Positions 13,483 through 23,393 of a stretch of DNA of 64,000 nucleotides are shown in pieces (within the stretch, counting starts at the first letter, position 1; each line of letters opens with the position of its first letter). The notes under the pieces are model-generated. The model was not told where the DNA came from. It made no database searches and saw nothing but the letters and a program-made list of their open reading frames with translations. The stretch is from Conchocele bisecta (Eukaryota > Mollusca > Bivalvia > Lucinida > Thyasiridae): the NCBI GenBank assembly GCA_029237695.1, contig CM055266.1, positions 106,657,370 to 106,721,369 of the forward strand, read 5' to 3'. The translations under genes were made by a program, and so were the position numbers.

Positions 13483-16400
13483 ATGTCTACCGTAAAGCAA
13501 ATGAGAGAGCAAGCTAAGAGTTGGGGAATTTCCCTAAGAGGTTTGAGACTCAAGAAAGATATAGCAGATAGGATAAGTGACGCGCGAGCCGTCGTCTACG
13601 AGGAGAGGCTGCGACGTGCGGTTTCGACCTGACGACTGCCCGCCGACCCTGAAAAACGTTCCGAGAAATTGGAGAACGAGACGACGGCCAGTCTGCGTGC
13701 CACTGCTTACGCGCAGCGTGTAAAAAAAGATCCCAGCGCACGTAGAAAACCACTATGGAAGGCGTACTACAATAAGATTTATCAAGGGTGGTGGGGAGAC
13801 CTCATAAGAGTAGGAGAGATATCGCCAGAGCTTTGGTGGAGGAGGGTCCCAGGATTCTCGCCGAAGAAGCCGAAGTTAGGGAAACTGTTGATAGGGGTAG
13901 GAGGAAGATAGTATGGACTTTCGAGAGGGGGGTAGATGGGGAGATCGCTAATCGCATAATGAATAAAGTTCGCCCAGAGATGACCACGGCATGTTATCTG
14001 AGGTATTTGTGCTCTTATCGTATTAGGAACATCGAGACCGACGAAACGATGATCTATCACAAACAATCAAAGGGTAGTCCGTGGATAAACGAGATTTCCA
14101 AAGCGGAGAGTTGGATATCCGATAGAGAGAAAGGTCGAATGGACATCGACAAAGTCGATAGACCAAGCACAAAATGGACCTTCGTTCGTTGGATATCGGT
14201 AGAGGTGAAGATGATCATCGATGCGCAACAACTTCTCATGGGAGCGGGAAAACTCCCAGACTGGTTAAGACAGAAAAAGGGAATGTATTCCGTCGACACG
14301 TACGACGACTACTAGTGTCTGTTTAGGTGCATAGCCATCCACCGTGGAGGGAGACCAGACCGCTGTTGTGAGAAGGCACGAGCTCTAGCTCACGAATATC
14401 TTGGTCACGATAACGGACCGGATAGTAAGGGAATTCCCCTGGAAGTTATTAAGAAGGTCGAAGAGCACTTCAAGATGGGCATTCGCGTTTACGAGCCCAC
14501 CGACGAAGGAGTGTGGTACCTCATGAAGGTTCCGGCAAATTACGACGCGGTTGGGGAGAAGATCATGACGATAGGAATGTTTGGAGGTCACTCATTTCTC
14601 ATAACGAACCTCCGCAAGATGACGAACGAGTACGGGTGCACCGGATGTCAACAACGGTTCACAAAGTCGTGTAACATGCACAGGCACGCGACCACCTGCA
14701 TGGGTGGGAAGACCGTGGTGACATGTCCAGGTAAGAGGGTAGAGAGACCGCAGTCGGCCTACGAGAAGGCGTTCTATCCTAAGGGGTCAGCGAGCGCGAG
14801 GTCGATTCAATGGTTGAACAGAGAAGAGGAGAGGGTGGGAAAGCACATACATCACGCCGACTGTGGTCACGGTGGTGAGAGGTGGGTGGCCGGCGATCCG
14901 GTCGACGGTTACTGTCACGAGACTGAGACCGTGTTTCAGTTTCACGGATGCTACTGGCACGGGTGTCCGAGGCATTGCATGAGAGGTAACGCGAGATCGC
15001 TGTACAAGAGGACGAACATTCAATACGCCAAGATAAGGGTTACGAGCTGGTGGTGATGTGGGAGTGCGAGTGGTTGAATGAGGTGAATACCTACTATCCA
15101 CAAGCGCCGCGCGAGGAGGAGACGACTCTGTACCCTCACCAGATAGTCTACGACTTCGAGGCGTATCTCGACAAGTCAAAAACCACTCAACCCACCAAAG
15201 ACCTGACATTCGAGGTCGCGCACATTCCTATGTCTGTGTCTTTGGGGGATACGATGCATGAAGGGATAACCCACATCTGCGAACGAGATCCTGACACGCT
15301 AGTCGAGAAATTCGTGACCGAGCTACAGATGAGAGGCAATGCAATCAGGGAGGGGGTTAGGAAGAAGTATCTGTCGGCCGACATAGATATGCTATCGAAG
15401 TCTCAGCAAGCAATGATTGTCTCTTGGATTGACCAAGTCCCGGTGGTGGGGTTCAACTGTAGCAGGTACGACCTGAACCTCATAAAGCAGTACTTTGTCG
15501 AGAAGTTGGCGGCCACCGTGAATAAGGTGATGTTCGGAAAGAGAGCCAGCACGACGATGTTTCTGTTTACCCCAGAGTTTAGATTTCTCGACATCATTCA
15601 GTATCTGGGACCCGGTACCACGTACGACCGGTGGGTTAAGGCGTACGACTGTAAAACGATAAAGTCTCACTTCCCGTACGAGTGGTTCGATAGCGCGGAC
15701 AAGCTCGAGCATCCGGGGCTGCCAGACTATCCCGAGTGGTACTCGAAGTTGAAGGGTGAGTTCCTACTGTCGTTGTCCGAGTGGAAAGAGTGTAAGAAGG
15801 TATTCCAAGAAAATGGGATGAAGACGTTCAATGAATGGTTGCAACACTACAACGACTTGGATGTCGGACCGTTCCTGGAGGCTCTGACTAAGATGACGGA
15901 GTTCTACAGGGGAAGAGGTGTGGATATACTCAAGGATGCTGTGTCTCTGCCCGGTGTTTCCCTTCAGGACCTACTCCGCGGGTCGATCGATGGGAAGGCG
16001 GACACGCCCGAGCTGTGGTCGCCGAAGTCTGAAACTTATGAGATGATGAAGCAGGGATTGGTCGGTGGTCCGTCCATAGTGTTCTCCAGATACGCAGAGG
16101 CTGGCAGGTCGACGATCAGGGTCAGGTAGGTAGTCGGAAGGAGAAGATGTGCAAGGCGGTGATGGGGTACGACGCCAATGCGCTGTATCTGTCTACCCTG
16201 TCGAAAGACATGCCGTGCGGGGAGTAGACGATATGGACGTGTGACGACCCGGAAAGACAGTCGTATATAGACTGTTTCGTGAGGAAGGTCAGGAGTGAAA
16301 AGTGGTTCGGATTTGCGGAGTTGGATATAGAGGTCCCGGAAACGTTGAGAGACAAGTTCTCGGAAATGTCACCGCTGTTTGTTAAGCGAGAAGTCGATGA

Positions 16401-17416
16401 GAACGAGGTTCCGCAGCACATGAAGGACTACCTGGCCGGGACCGGGAGGAAAAGGGTCGAAGGACAGAGAAAGCTCGTGGGGGCAATGTCTGCCAAGAAG
16501 ATGATCATATACTCCCCACTGCTAAAGTGGTATCTGGAGCACGGTCTGATCGTCAAGGCGGTGCATAGGGTGATAGACTACACGCGCGGCAAACCGTTTC
16601 AATGGTTCGTGGAAGAGGTCACCGCTGCCAGACGGACGGGTGACGTAGACAAGAGCAAGGCGGTGTTGGCGGAGATATTCAAACTGGTTGGCAACGCGTG
16701 TTGTGGCAAGCTGATAGAGGCACAAGAGAGACACATGAACACCACATATACGAAGGATGAGAAGACTGTCGACCGGGCACTGAGGTCGGCGTGGTTCGAA
16801 GACCTGGAGGAGATTGGGGAGGCTTACGAGATAACGAGCAGGAAGACTCGAGTGGTGATCAACAGACCGTTTCAGTGTGGCATAGCGGTCTACCAGTTGG
16901 CCAAGCTCCGGATGCTGGAGTTCTACTACGACTTCTTGGACAAGTACGTGGATCGCGGAGATTTCGAACTTATACAGATGGACACTGACAGTATGTACTT
17001 CGCGGTGTCTGAGAAGACGCTGTCGGAGGTGGTGAGAAAGAAGATGGAGAGAAAGTTCAATAAGGAGAAGACCGAGTGGTTGGCGTGGGACGCGTGGAGC
17101 AACAGAACTCCGGGACTGTTCAAGCTGGAATTCGAGGGAGATAGAGCCATCGCTCTGTGTAGCAAGTGTTACTACGTGAGTGGTGACGGAAAATCTAAGC
17201 ACTCGGCCAAAGGGGATGTCGAAGAGATCTAACGATCTGACTTGGGGAAGATACAAGAGTGCTCTCGAAGGGGGTAGGGATATGGCGGAGAACAGGGGAT
17301 TCCGAATGGTTAACGGGGTGATGAAGACGTACAAGCAGGAGAAGTTGGGGTTGTCGGCGTACTACGACAAGAGGAGAGTGATGGAAGACGGGTTACACAC
17401 CGAGCCTATAGGATAG
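13483..17416 (+). pseudogene. Protein-primed DNA polymerase B of Polinton 1, broken
   Basis: This would copy the element by protein-primed replication. Visible landmarks in order are: a zinc-finger-like C..C..H..H stretch near 14634; the HGCYWHGC motif near 14942; exonuclease motifs DFEA (about 15150), GFNCSRYD (about 15450) and YNDLD (about 15850); palm motif A YDANALYL (about 16170); motif B region KLVGNACCGK (about 16680); and motif C DTDS (about 16980). The start follows from ATG at 13483, just after the terminal repeat. Lesions are stops at 13630, 14313 and 16225, and frame changes near 13790, 15050, 16127 and 17200. Base composition is much richer in G and C than in the Polinton 2 copy. 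It faces the integrase tail to tail, about 45 nt away. Confidence 0.92.
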
Positions 17417-17460
17417 GTATAAAAAAAAGAACTCTGAAAAAGGAGAGAATACTAAAGACT

Positions 17461-18299
17461 CTAACGATCCGGGGGTAGCTGGGTGTCAGAAGGTACCATA
17501 AGAAGTTCTTCGCGAACAAAACCGCGAGATGGACCATCAGCCAAATAATAGAGCACGGGCTCATCGGGTTTGGTAATAGAGCGATCCAGATGATATACAT
17601 TCAGAGACCACACGGGATCAGTCGCGCGGCGGCTGCCACCTTCGAGCTCTCCCGGTTGATAGAGGTACCGGACATCAACATCCGATGAAAGTCGTTGCTC
17701 CTCTAAACCAACGGGTCGCCCACGCGAGACGGCAGAGGGCTTGCTCGTCACCTTTTTAGACTTGATGGCATCTACGGGCTTCTTACCTATCAATCTGGTC
17801 ACCTCTCCGTTCAGTGCGGAGACCACGGCGGGCAGTCTGGCCACCCACTCGGTCGATCGCGAATGAGGGTCTACAAGTTCTTTGGCATATTGGTGTCCGA
17901 ACAGTCTCTCAGTCTCCACGATCCCCTGGTCCCGGTGGATGTTGACGCGGCCGCGTCTGATAGAAACTTTGTGCTTAGACAATAGACGTCAACGATTGTT
18001 AGTGCGTACTTGTACGTCTTGCGACCGACGCGATCGTGAGGGAGAAACAGGAGATCCGCTTGGTGAACTTGGTTAGGCACCGGCACCTCGAATTTCGGGC
18101 GCGGAATATTGTGAGGCGCGGGTAAATAGATCTGCCAGATGGCCTGCTTCTTGAGCCATTCCTTGACTGCGTTTTCGGAAACCTTGGTCGTCGCCGCGAG
18201 GTTCTTGATGGCCGCGAGTCCCTTCCAGTATCCACGTGGGCTATAGTATGTATTCGCTAGCTTGCGCGTTAGTTTGGTATCAAGTTTGCGCGTGTTCAT
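17461..18299 (-). pseudogene. Retroviral-type (DDE) integrase of Polinton 1, internally deleted
   Basis: The protein would insert the element into chromosomes by strand transfer at the terminal repeats. The start MNTRKLDTKL at 18299, the helical N-terminal region and the first catalytic Asp (HQADLLFLPHD) are present. So are the glutamate region (DQGIVE) and the C-terminal domain typical of Polinton integrases (RYLYQPGELEGG, then PVLYYLADG). Compared with the copy at 35947-36958, about 145 bp are missing near 17982, and these held the second catalytic Asp and the Asp-Glu spacing. The reading frame also shifts there. The upstream gene (18280-18624) overlaps its start by about 20 nt, as expected for a compact viral-type operon. 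Confidence 0.9.
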
Positions 18300-18624
18300 C
18301 GTATGCGAAGTATTCTAATATATCGGAAAATCTCCAACATGCCCTCGTCAGTTCGTCCGGTAACTGCAAAATTAATAATAAACCTTTGTTGGAAGTACAA
18401 TCACATTTGGAGGTTAAGTTCTGAAGGAACTCGGAGGAATCGATTGGAGTTGAGGAGGAATCTAACATCCGCTTTGCGAAAAGGGTGGCCGCTTTTTCGT
18501 CCTCGCGCCACGTCTCGAGAGAATCTCAGGCCAGACGAATCATACCCTTTGCGCCAGCTATACGGTGCTTAAGGGCAGTGTAGCCTACATCGATCATAGC
18601 AAAATAAAGTTCGTCAACTAACAT
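18280..18624 (-). pseudogene. Polinton-conserved small protein, one in-frame stop
   Basis: About 114 codons start MLVDELYFAMIDVGY, just upstream of the integrase, with a single TGA at codon 33 (18526-18528). The homologous codon in Polinton 2 is CGA, so this looks like one C-to-T change. The N-terminal half is predicted to be helical. The second half (SSTPIDSSEFLQNL..., ending DEHAQT) has no motif I recognise. It overlaps the integrase start. Its function is unknown; conservation in both elements argues that it was a real gene. Confidence 0.7.
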
Positions 18625-18680
18625 CGTTATATATATATATATATTTAAAAAAAAAAGTTTTAAAATAATTATTGCTTATT
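18625..18680. other. AT-rich gap between small genes
   Basis: This short spacer consists of a TA run followed by an A run and carries no gene. It is the only real gap in the otherwise overlapping - strand block. In Polinton 2 the same gap carries TTAATTAATTAATT. Confidence 0.4.
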
Positions 18681-19112
18681 TCAATCTCGATTGAATATAT
18701 AGTAGCTGACGAGACCCACCACACCCATTCCCACGACGATGAACGCGATCTCCCGGTCTTTTTGGGGCTCTGACGGTACATAGAAATCTGAAAGTTGGGG
18801 CTCGGGATCCATTGGATCGAGACTTTTCTGAGGATATGCCAGCGCGTACTCGCGGTTGGCTTCTTCAACGTTCTGGAAAGTTTGCGCGGCGTGATTCTCG
18901 CGGCGAAGCTCTTCGTTGACCCAGTCCAGATGTGCGGTTCGTTTTTTCGACCATGCTGCGTCTGCACTCTTGAGTTGTTCTTCAGCTAAATCGTGACGCT
19001 TGCGCTCCATGTCCGCGTCCGAGTTTTGTAGTTTAGAGAATATAAAGTTGCTACCGCTGAACGCCAATGCGCTCACGACTGCACCACCTATCATTATTCC
19101 GATCGAAGCCAT
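18681..19112 (-). CDS. Polinton-conserved membrane/coiled-coil protein (143 aa)
   Basis: This intact frame starts MASIGIMIGG. Residues about 4-27 are a hydrophobic, glycine-rich segment. Residues about 30-95 are charged, heptad-like helix (RKRHDLAEEQL, DWVNEELRRENH). A short conserved block follows (PQLSDFYVPSEPQKD), then a second membrane segment at about 122-140. A protein of this architecture and position recurs in animal Polintons, but I know of no demonstrated function; a virion membrane or vertex component is conceivable. The stop of the upstream gene (TAA at 19113-19115) abuts this ATG, indicating translational coupling or a compact viral layout. The palindrome CAATCTCGATTG lies at its 3' end. 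Confidence 0.8.
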   Translation of the reverse strand: MASIGIMIGGAVVSALAFSGSNFIFSKLQNSDADMERKRHDLAEEQLKSADAAWSKKRTAHLDWVNEELRRENHAAQTFQNVEEANREYALAYPQKSLDPMDPEPQLSDFYVPSEPQKDREIAFIVVGMGVVGLVSYYIFNRD

Positions 19113-19346
19113 TTATTTCCATATATTAGCTGGTAGAATTCCAACTTTAATTAGATAATCTCGGGTCCAAACTGCGGCCGCTACATCTAAGGTTGCGAGC
19201 CCTACGTCTCTCACAGTAAAGTCCAATTTGGGAACGGACCCTCATAGGGCCATCTTTGATAGTCGAGCATACCCGATACTGAAACCCGATATCACCACGG
19301 CGTGATAAAGCGCATTCACTATCATTTTACCATCTTTTTCAACCAT
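19113..19346 (-). pseudogene. Polinton-conserved 77-aa protein, one in-frame stop
   Basis: This is homologous to the intact gene at 37784-38017. It starts MVEKDGKMIVNALYHAVV, which is moderately hydrophobic, and ends GILPANIWK. One TGA interrupts it where Polinton 2 has GGA, inside a stretch that reads LSKMAL before the stop and SVPKLDF after. The upstream gene's TAA overlaps this ATG in the string TAATG. Function is unknown; the N-terminal third could be membrane-associated. Confidence 0.7.
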
Positions 19347-19921
19347 TATTGCATATAAAAGGGATCGCGATCAATGTTTAAATGGGGTGCATCCAATCGT
19401 TTCGTAACTTTTTTAGGAACAGTGGCTGGTTGTTTTTTCGATAAGGATTTCCACACACACAGGGTGCCCACAACTGTCAGACCACCACCAACAACCCACG
19501 GGATACAATCAGTATTGGGAGTTGGAGCAATCGGTGTTGAGTGCGCTTCCAATTCGTGAATCGGGGGTGTTGTTGCACTCAACCCAATCGGGATTGAAGT
19601 TGAACCCGATTGCTCTGTCTTCAGATGTTTTGCTGTCTCCGTCCCCAATCTCGATTGGAGTTTGGCCTCCCGAAGCTCGGCGAGTATTTTATCTTGTTTA
19701 ACTTTTCGGGTGGCAGCCGCCGCCCGCCAAGCTGCCTGTCTTTTTGGGTTTTTATGTCGTGCAACCCCCAACTCCAATCGCGATTGGGTTGTAGGATCAA
19801 TCGGAGTTGGAAGTGCTGCAATCGGGTTCGAAATTGGAGTTGGAGCAATCTCCAAGGCCGTTGGAGGTGCAATCGGGGATTGCTGTTCCGTCACTCTCGC
19901 GGGTGTGTCTTGTGTTATCAT
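19346..19921 (-). CDS. Polinton-conserved Pro/Thr/Ile-rich protein with one membrane segment (191 aa)
   Basis: This intact frame starts MITQDTPARVTEQQ. The N-terminal ~50 residues are low complexity (repeats of PT, PI, SNPIAA). A basic helical block follows (NPKRQAAWRAAAATRKVKQDKILAELREAK), then a second low-complexity stretch, and then a membrane helix near residues 140-160 (WVVGGGLTVVGTLCVW) with a short tail. The low-complexity parts are where the palindromic 14-mers sit (19645-19658, 19774-19787 and variants); they encode NSRLEL, SNPIA and similar. It overlaps the upstream gene by about 125 nt in another frame. Function is unknown. Confidence 0.75.
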   Translation of the reverse strand: MITQDTPARVTEQQSPIAPPTALEIAPTPISNPIAALPTPIDPTTQSRLELGVARHKNPKRQAAWRAAAATRKVKQDKILAELREAKLQSRLGTETAKHLKTEQSGSTSIPIGLSATTPPIHELEAHSTPIAPTPNTDCIPWVVGGGLTVVGTLCVWKSLSKKQPATVPKKVTKRLDAPHLNIDRDPFYMQ

Positions 19922-20480
19922 TTATAATATTAGAGCTTATAGTTCGTGGGCATATATGTCCACATTGACAATGTTTACCCGTGGTCAACGCGGTTGTCAG
20001 CGGAGCTAAGTACATTCCAAACTTGTGATAAATTGAGCAGCAGGCTGTTCTAAGAGTGTGTCCTATAAAAGGGTCAGTCTCTAGATCGTGAATCAACCCC
20101 TCGGTGTTTGGTATAGGGAGAAGTATACTGACGGCGGTAGCGTACAAATGAATAGCCGCCGATCCAAGAGTTTTTGTCATCTCTGCCCCCAATTTGGATT
20201 CGTATCGCGCATACATTTTATCAATCTCCGCATCTGACATCTTATCCACCTGACAAACTGAGAGACGCCTACCGAGATAATGCTCCGATTGTCCCCCAGC
20301 AACCAGCGCAGCTAGCCGCTCTCGTCGCGCCGCATTTTCATTCGTATCGGCCCCAATCGCGATTGGAGCAATCGGGATTGAAGTTGAACCCGATTGGGTT
20401 GAGGTTTCAGTTCCTCCCAATTCGCGATTGGGCACGAGTGTTTCTTCCATTAGCTGATCGAGAAGTTCGTCGCAGTTCAT
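19797..20480 (-). CDS. Polinton-conserved protein starting MNCDELLDQL
   Basis: This is an open frame with a recognisable Polinton-associated block: ARRERLAALVAGGQSEHYLGR, then DKMSDAEIDKMYARYESKLGAEMTKTLGSAA, and a C-terminal region with FIGHTLRTACCSIYHKFGMYLAPLTTALTT. The acidic N-terminus is followed by a variable linker carrying the palindrome CCAATCGCGATTGG (20353-20366). I chose ATG 20480 because the following residues are the conserved start of the family. The frame continues upstream without a stop into a hydrophobic segment, noted separately. Its last ~125 nt overlap the next gene. Function is unknown; a helical virion or scaffold protein is possible. Confidence 0.75.
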   Translation of the reverse strand: MNCDELLDQLMEETLVPNRELGGTETSTQSGSTSIPIAPIAIGADTNENAARRERLAALVAGGQSEHYLGRRLSVCQVDKMSDAEIDKMYARYESKLGAEMTKTLGSAAIHLYATAVSILLPIPNTEGLIHDLETDPFIGHTLRTACCSIYHKFGMYLAPLTTALTTGKHCQCGHICPRTISSNIINDNTRHTRESDGTAIPDCTSNGLGDCSNSNFEPDCSTSNSD

Positions 20481-20627
20481 TTCTCTTTTAACTATTCTAA
20501 CAAGTCTCATCACTTTAACATATTTATTTATTACAAAAATAATAAAAGCGCACCACCCGATACTTATGATCACCGTTATGCTCGGAACAAAGCTCGCAGC
20601 GGAGCACCAAATTCCATTGTTCAGCAT
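20481..20627 (-). CDS. Possible separate small membrane protein or N-terminal extension
   Basis: The 49 codons upstream of the MNCDELL start stay in frame with it and encode SAASFVPSITVIISIGWCAF, a clear membrane helix, followed by the basic stretch KVMRLVRIVKRE. The Polinton 2 equivalent (39234-39372) keeps both features although the linking residues differ, which argues for a real peptide. Whether it is a short protein of its own or a fused membrane anchor cannot be decided here. Confidence 0.45.
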
Positions 20628-20730
20628 TTGTTCTCAACATTTGTTAAGCCTTTGTTCAGCAATTGTTCAGCATTGTTCAGCATTGTTCAGCATTTACTCA
20701 GCAGTTACTAATGAGCGTTAAGAAAATTAA
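20628..20730. repeat. Short tandem TTGTTCAGCA repeat in gene gap
   Basis: The gap upstream of the ATPase stop contains five to six imperfect copies of CATTTGTTCAGCATTGTTCAGC. Polinton 2 has an expanded version at 39371-39485. A TTAATTAATT block follows next to the ATPase stop. No gene is seen. Confidence 0.6.
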
Positions 20731-21378
20731 TTAATTGATAACTTTATAAGCAGTTGGTTGATCAGTCTTTAGCAAAAGCTTGGCGTGCTTAGTTTCCGAA
20801 AGCATCCGTCGAACCTCCAGGCGCTCCTCGCGCGTTGGGATAACGTCGTTCTCTCGAAGACAGTCGTCGAATGAGTCTCGGTCCTTGCAGTGAAAGAGGG
20901 CGACCCATTTCGTTTGCTCGCGCAGATCCTTGAGGACGGCGTTGTATTTTTGAGTGGAGATCCATACGCTTTGCCTCGCATGGCGGCCAGAAAATGCGAG
21001 CTCGGAGAGCATGTCCTTCTTTTTGGTCATCGCCGCCTTGGCCGAGCAATCGTAAATCACGTATAGGGTGGGCTCACCCTGGAATCTTTGATATAAACCA
21101 CGCAGCCAATCGTGAAGCCTGTCGCCGGGGTCAATAACGTATACCTCAGGGTCGGTCCATATCCACGGGCACCGCTGATAAGTATCGTTGTGCCACACAG
21201 TGGGACATAGGATCACAATGTGACGAAAGGCATCGCGGTAGAACCCCTCGAGTAAGTCGAGGATGAAAACCGTTTTTCCACATCCTGTCTGCCCACATAT
21301 TATGGCAGAGTGGGCATCTCCAATCGTGAATTGGTATTGATTGCTAAAATCAGTAAATCGCTGATACGTATCGGCCAT
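20731..21378 (-). CDS. Polinton packaging ATPase (A32/FtsK-type), intact frame
   Basis: This is the genome-packaging NTPase of Polintons and related adintoviruses, thought to pump DNA into the capsid. Walker A GQTGCGKT is at residues 29-36. The Walker B strand is TLYVIYDC (about 104-111), where the Polinton 2 copy reads VIDDC. The first acidic residue is thus Tyr here, which would probably impair ATP hydrolysis although the frame is open. The sensor-like SGRHARQSVWISTQKY block follows. 215 aa is normal for the family. Its first 28 nt overlap the end of the major capsid gene. Confidence 0.9.
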   Translation of the reverse strand: MADTYQRFTDFSNQYQFTIGDAHSAIICGQTGCGKTVFILDLLEGFYRDAFRHIVILCPTVWHNDTYQRCPWIWTDPEVYVIDPGDRLHDWLRGLYQRFQGEPTLYVIYDCSAKAAMTKKKDMLSELAFSGRHARQSVWISTQKYNAVLKDLREQTKWVALFHCKDRDSFDDCLRENDVIPTREERLEVRRMLSETKHAKLLLKTDQPTAYKVIN

Positions 21379-22080
21379 CTTCGATGTTCAGTTGTGCGTC
21401 TGTAATTATATATAAGTACACGTTCAATGCGCCATTTCCATCCGCCTCTTTGGTTATCTGGATCGTCACACCCTCGCTAGCGTTCTCAACTTGATGTCCG
21501 CTACCGTGCATTTGGTCGTCGTCGCTGGCTCGCATGTCTAACCATACCGCGTATTTGGTATTCAGGAACTCCGCGAGGGAGACGGCCGATAGCTGCAGGT
21601 CTTTGGCAACTGCGGCAACCTCCGGGGAGCGTTTAGAGCCGGAAGCAAACTGCTTTCTGACTTCGTCCCACTGCTGGTGCGCGCGAAGGCCCGCGCTGTA
21701 GAGTTGATTGGGGACTCCCTCGATCGTCAATTCTACCTTCGTGAGTTTTGGGTTATAGAATTTGTCGGTTTTTCTAACACCGAACGCGAACCTAGCATCA
21801 TCAAACAGCACCAGTGTACCTTTCATAGAGCGGGCGGGGACGTTGACATTAATATTCCACAATGTGTCGCTTTTATCTTTCGTCATCTTGCGGTGGCGGA
21901 GAACTCGGTCGTAAAGTATGGCAACGCGCCCGGCGTACTGGGTTCTGATCAATCGCGCGAGTTCGGGCATCGTGACCATGTCGTACTCCAGCGAAACATT
22001 GTTGATCGTATACGTCGATAACATGTCGGTGGCTATGAGAACTCGGCCGTAGTCGTTGAACGTTATTGACTCGAAGACAT
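21350..22080 (-). pseudogene. Major capsid protein (double jelly-roll) of Polinton 1, N-terminal half deleted
   Basis: The remaining ~225 codons are the C-terminal part of the Polinton hexon-type capsid protein. They include the segment NINVNVPARSMKG, the loop NQLYSAGLRAHQQWDEVRKQF and the conserved end NVYLYIITDAQLNIEDGRYVSAIY. The original ATG (22078-22080) survives with four following codons and is then joined to downstream sequence. About 540 bp present in the 40211-41502 copy are missing, and a stop follows at once. The first jelly roll is therefore largely gone. The junction shows only about 2 nt of shared sequence. The internal ATG at 22024 opens the rest but could not give a capsid subunit. 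Confidence 0.88.
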
Positions 22081-22136
22081 AATTTAGTGAAACTATTAAA
22101 CCCGTATGGTTTTGTCTTTAATACATAATTATTAAG

Positions 22137-23393
22137 ATGGATGATAACGATATTAACATGGATGAAATCGGCAGAGACGATGAGGATGATGATGATGATA
22201 ACTTAGAGGATTCCATCACAACCTTCGACAAAACACCCGGCGAGGAAATAGGTGTCGCTACCAGCAGCCTTGGTCAAAGTCGGGAATTGCTCGAGGGAGC
22301 TGTAAACGACTACTACAACAATTTGGCAGAAATCGGTCTGGTCCCGTCTGTCGGTCGCGATTACTCCAATTTCGAATTGGAGCGTGGTAGGTTGCGACTA
22401 AAATCATCAAATATCCCGATCATCAACATGAATACCTCTAAACCCCTATCGCTAAACATCATTGCCGGAAACCGGGGCCGTGGCGAAATCATAAAGAACG
22501 AACTAGGATTTCCAGATTGGGCGCGTGGTAAAACAATTATGCCGGCCCGCGCTGTAGAGGCCCTACAGTCTACCGACGAAACGATGGCGAAGACGGCCAC
22601 CGCGATAGAAACGGTAGAGCTCAGCGAGGACCCTCAAATAGCCACCGACGCTATTAACACGATGGAGACAACGTTCAGCGAAAACGAAATACTCAACGGT
22701 GACCCACCGTTACCTCTTCGCGAACTCCTGGGACTCGATAAGGCTCTACAAACGGTCCGGGTGAACTGGTCCTTAACCTCTCCAAACTCACGGCGCTGGA
22801 TGAACCTATCGCGCTAGAAGAAAGAAAACTGGAGGAAGCCGGTGACGATAGAGAATCTACCGAGCGAATCACCGAACGCCTGCGGTCATTGCGGGACGAA
22901 AGAGAAGCTCGATTGGAGGCTGCCTCGACTAACCGTGAGGCTCCCCCACACCCAAATAAGTCGGATCCGTGAAACAATCTCGAGGGTTCTGCACGAGGAC
23001 ACGACACTCGGTGACGGTCTTCACTCTTGTTCGGCGAGCAGTCACGATAGCAAGCATCCTCGCAGCTGTCGGCATGACTATATCAACCATAGTTCTAGCT
23101 TTCACCGGTGGTGCGGCGCCACCACCCGCGCCACCACCAGCACCCGCGCCATCCGGTAGAGCTAAGGAGTGGGTAAAAAAACAACTAAAAGCCCTCGCCA
23201 GTCTCCTGGCTAAATTAGCCGAAAAGGTGGCTGCCGCACTACCTGGACTGATCGGAAGTATCGTTTCTTACTTGTTATCTATATTAGCAAAAACGGCCGG
23301 ATGGCTCGCCAAAATACTTGGGCTTTAATCGTGGCAATCGCCGGTCTCCTACTTTTAGCCTCCCGAGAGTTCCTAAAACCAAAGCGCGAGTAG
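22137..23393 (+). pseudogene. Polinton-conserved protein: acidic N-terminus, Pro-rich linker, hydrophobic C-terminus
   Basis: About 415 codons, divergent from the capsid gene (56 nt between starts). The first 40 residues are very acidic (DEDDDDDN). A conserved middle block follows (GAVNDYYNNLAEIGLV, GRDYSNFELERGRL, ELGFPDWARGKTIMP), then charged helices. After a Pro-rich linker (PPPAPPPAPAPSG) come two or three hydrophobic helices (KKQLKALASLLAKLAEK...LPGLIGSIVSYLL). Frame changes near 22740 and 22930 break it, and the last helix is in yet another frame. The same family occurs at 41576-42903. Function is unknown; a minor virion or core protein anchored in a membrane is conceivable. Its end overlaps the end of the convergent gene by about 20 nt. 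Confidence 0.75.

Noticed and set aside
13550..17334. Many - strand and alternate-frame ORFs within the Polinton 1 polymerase region, up to 270 codons
   Set aside because: They are shadows of the GC-rich polymerase sequence, with no domain and no counterpart opposite the Polinton 2 polymerase.
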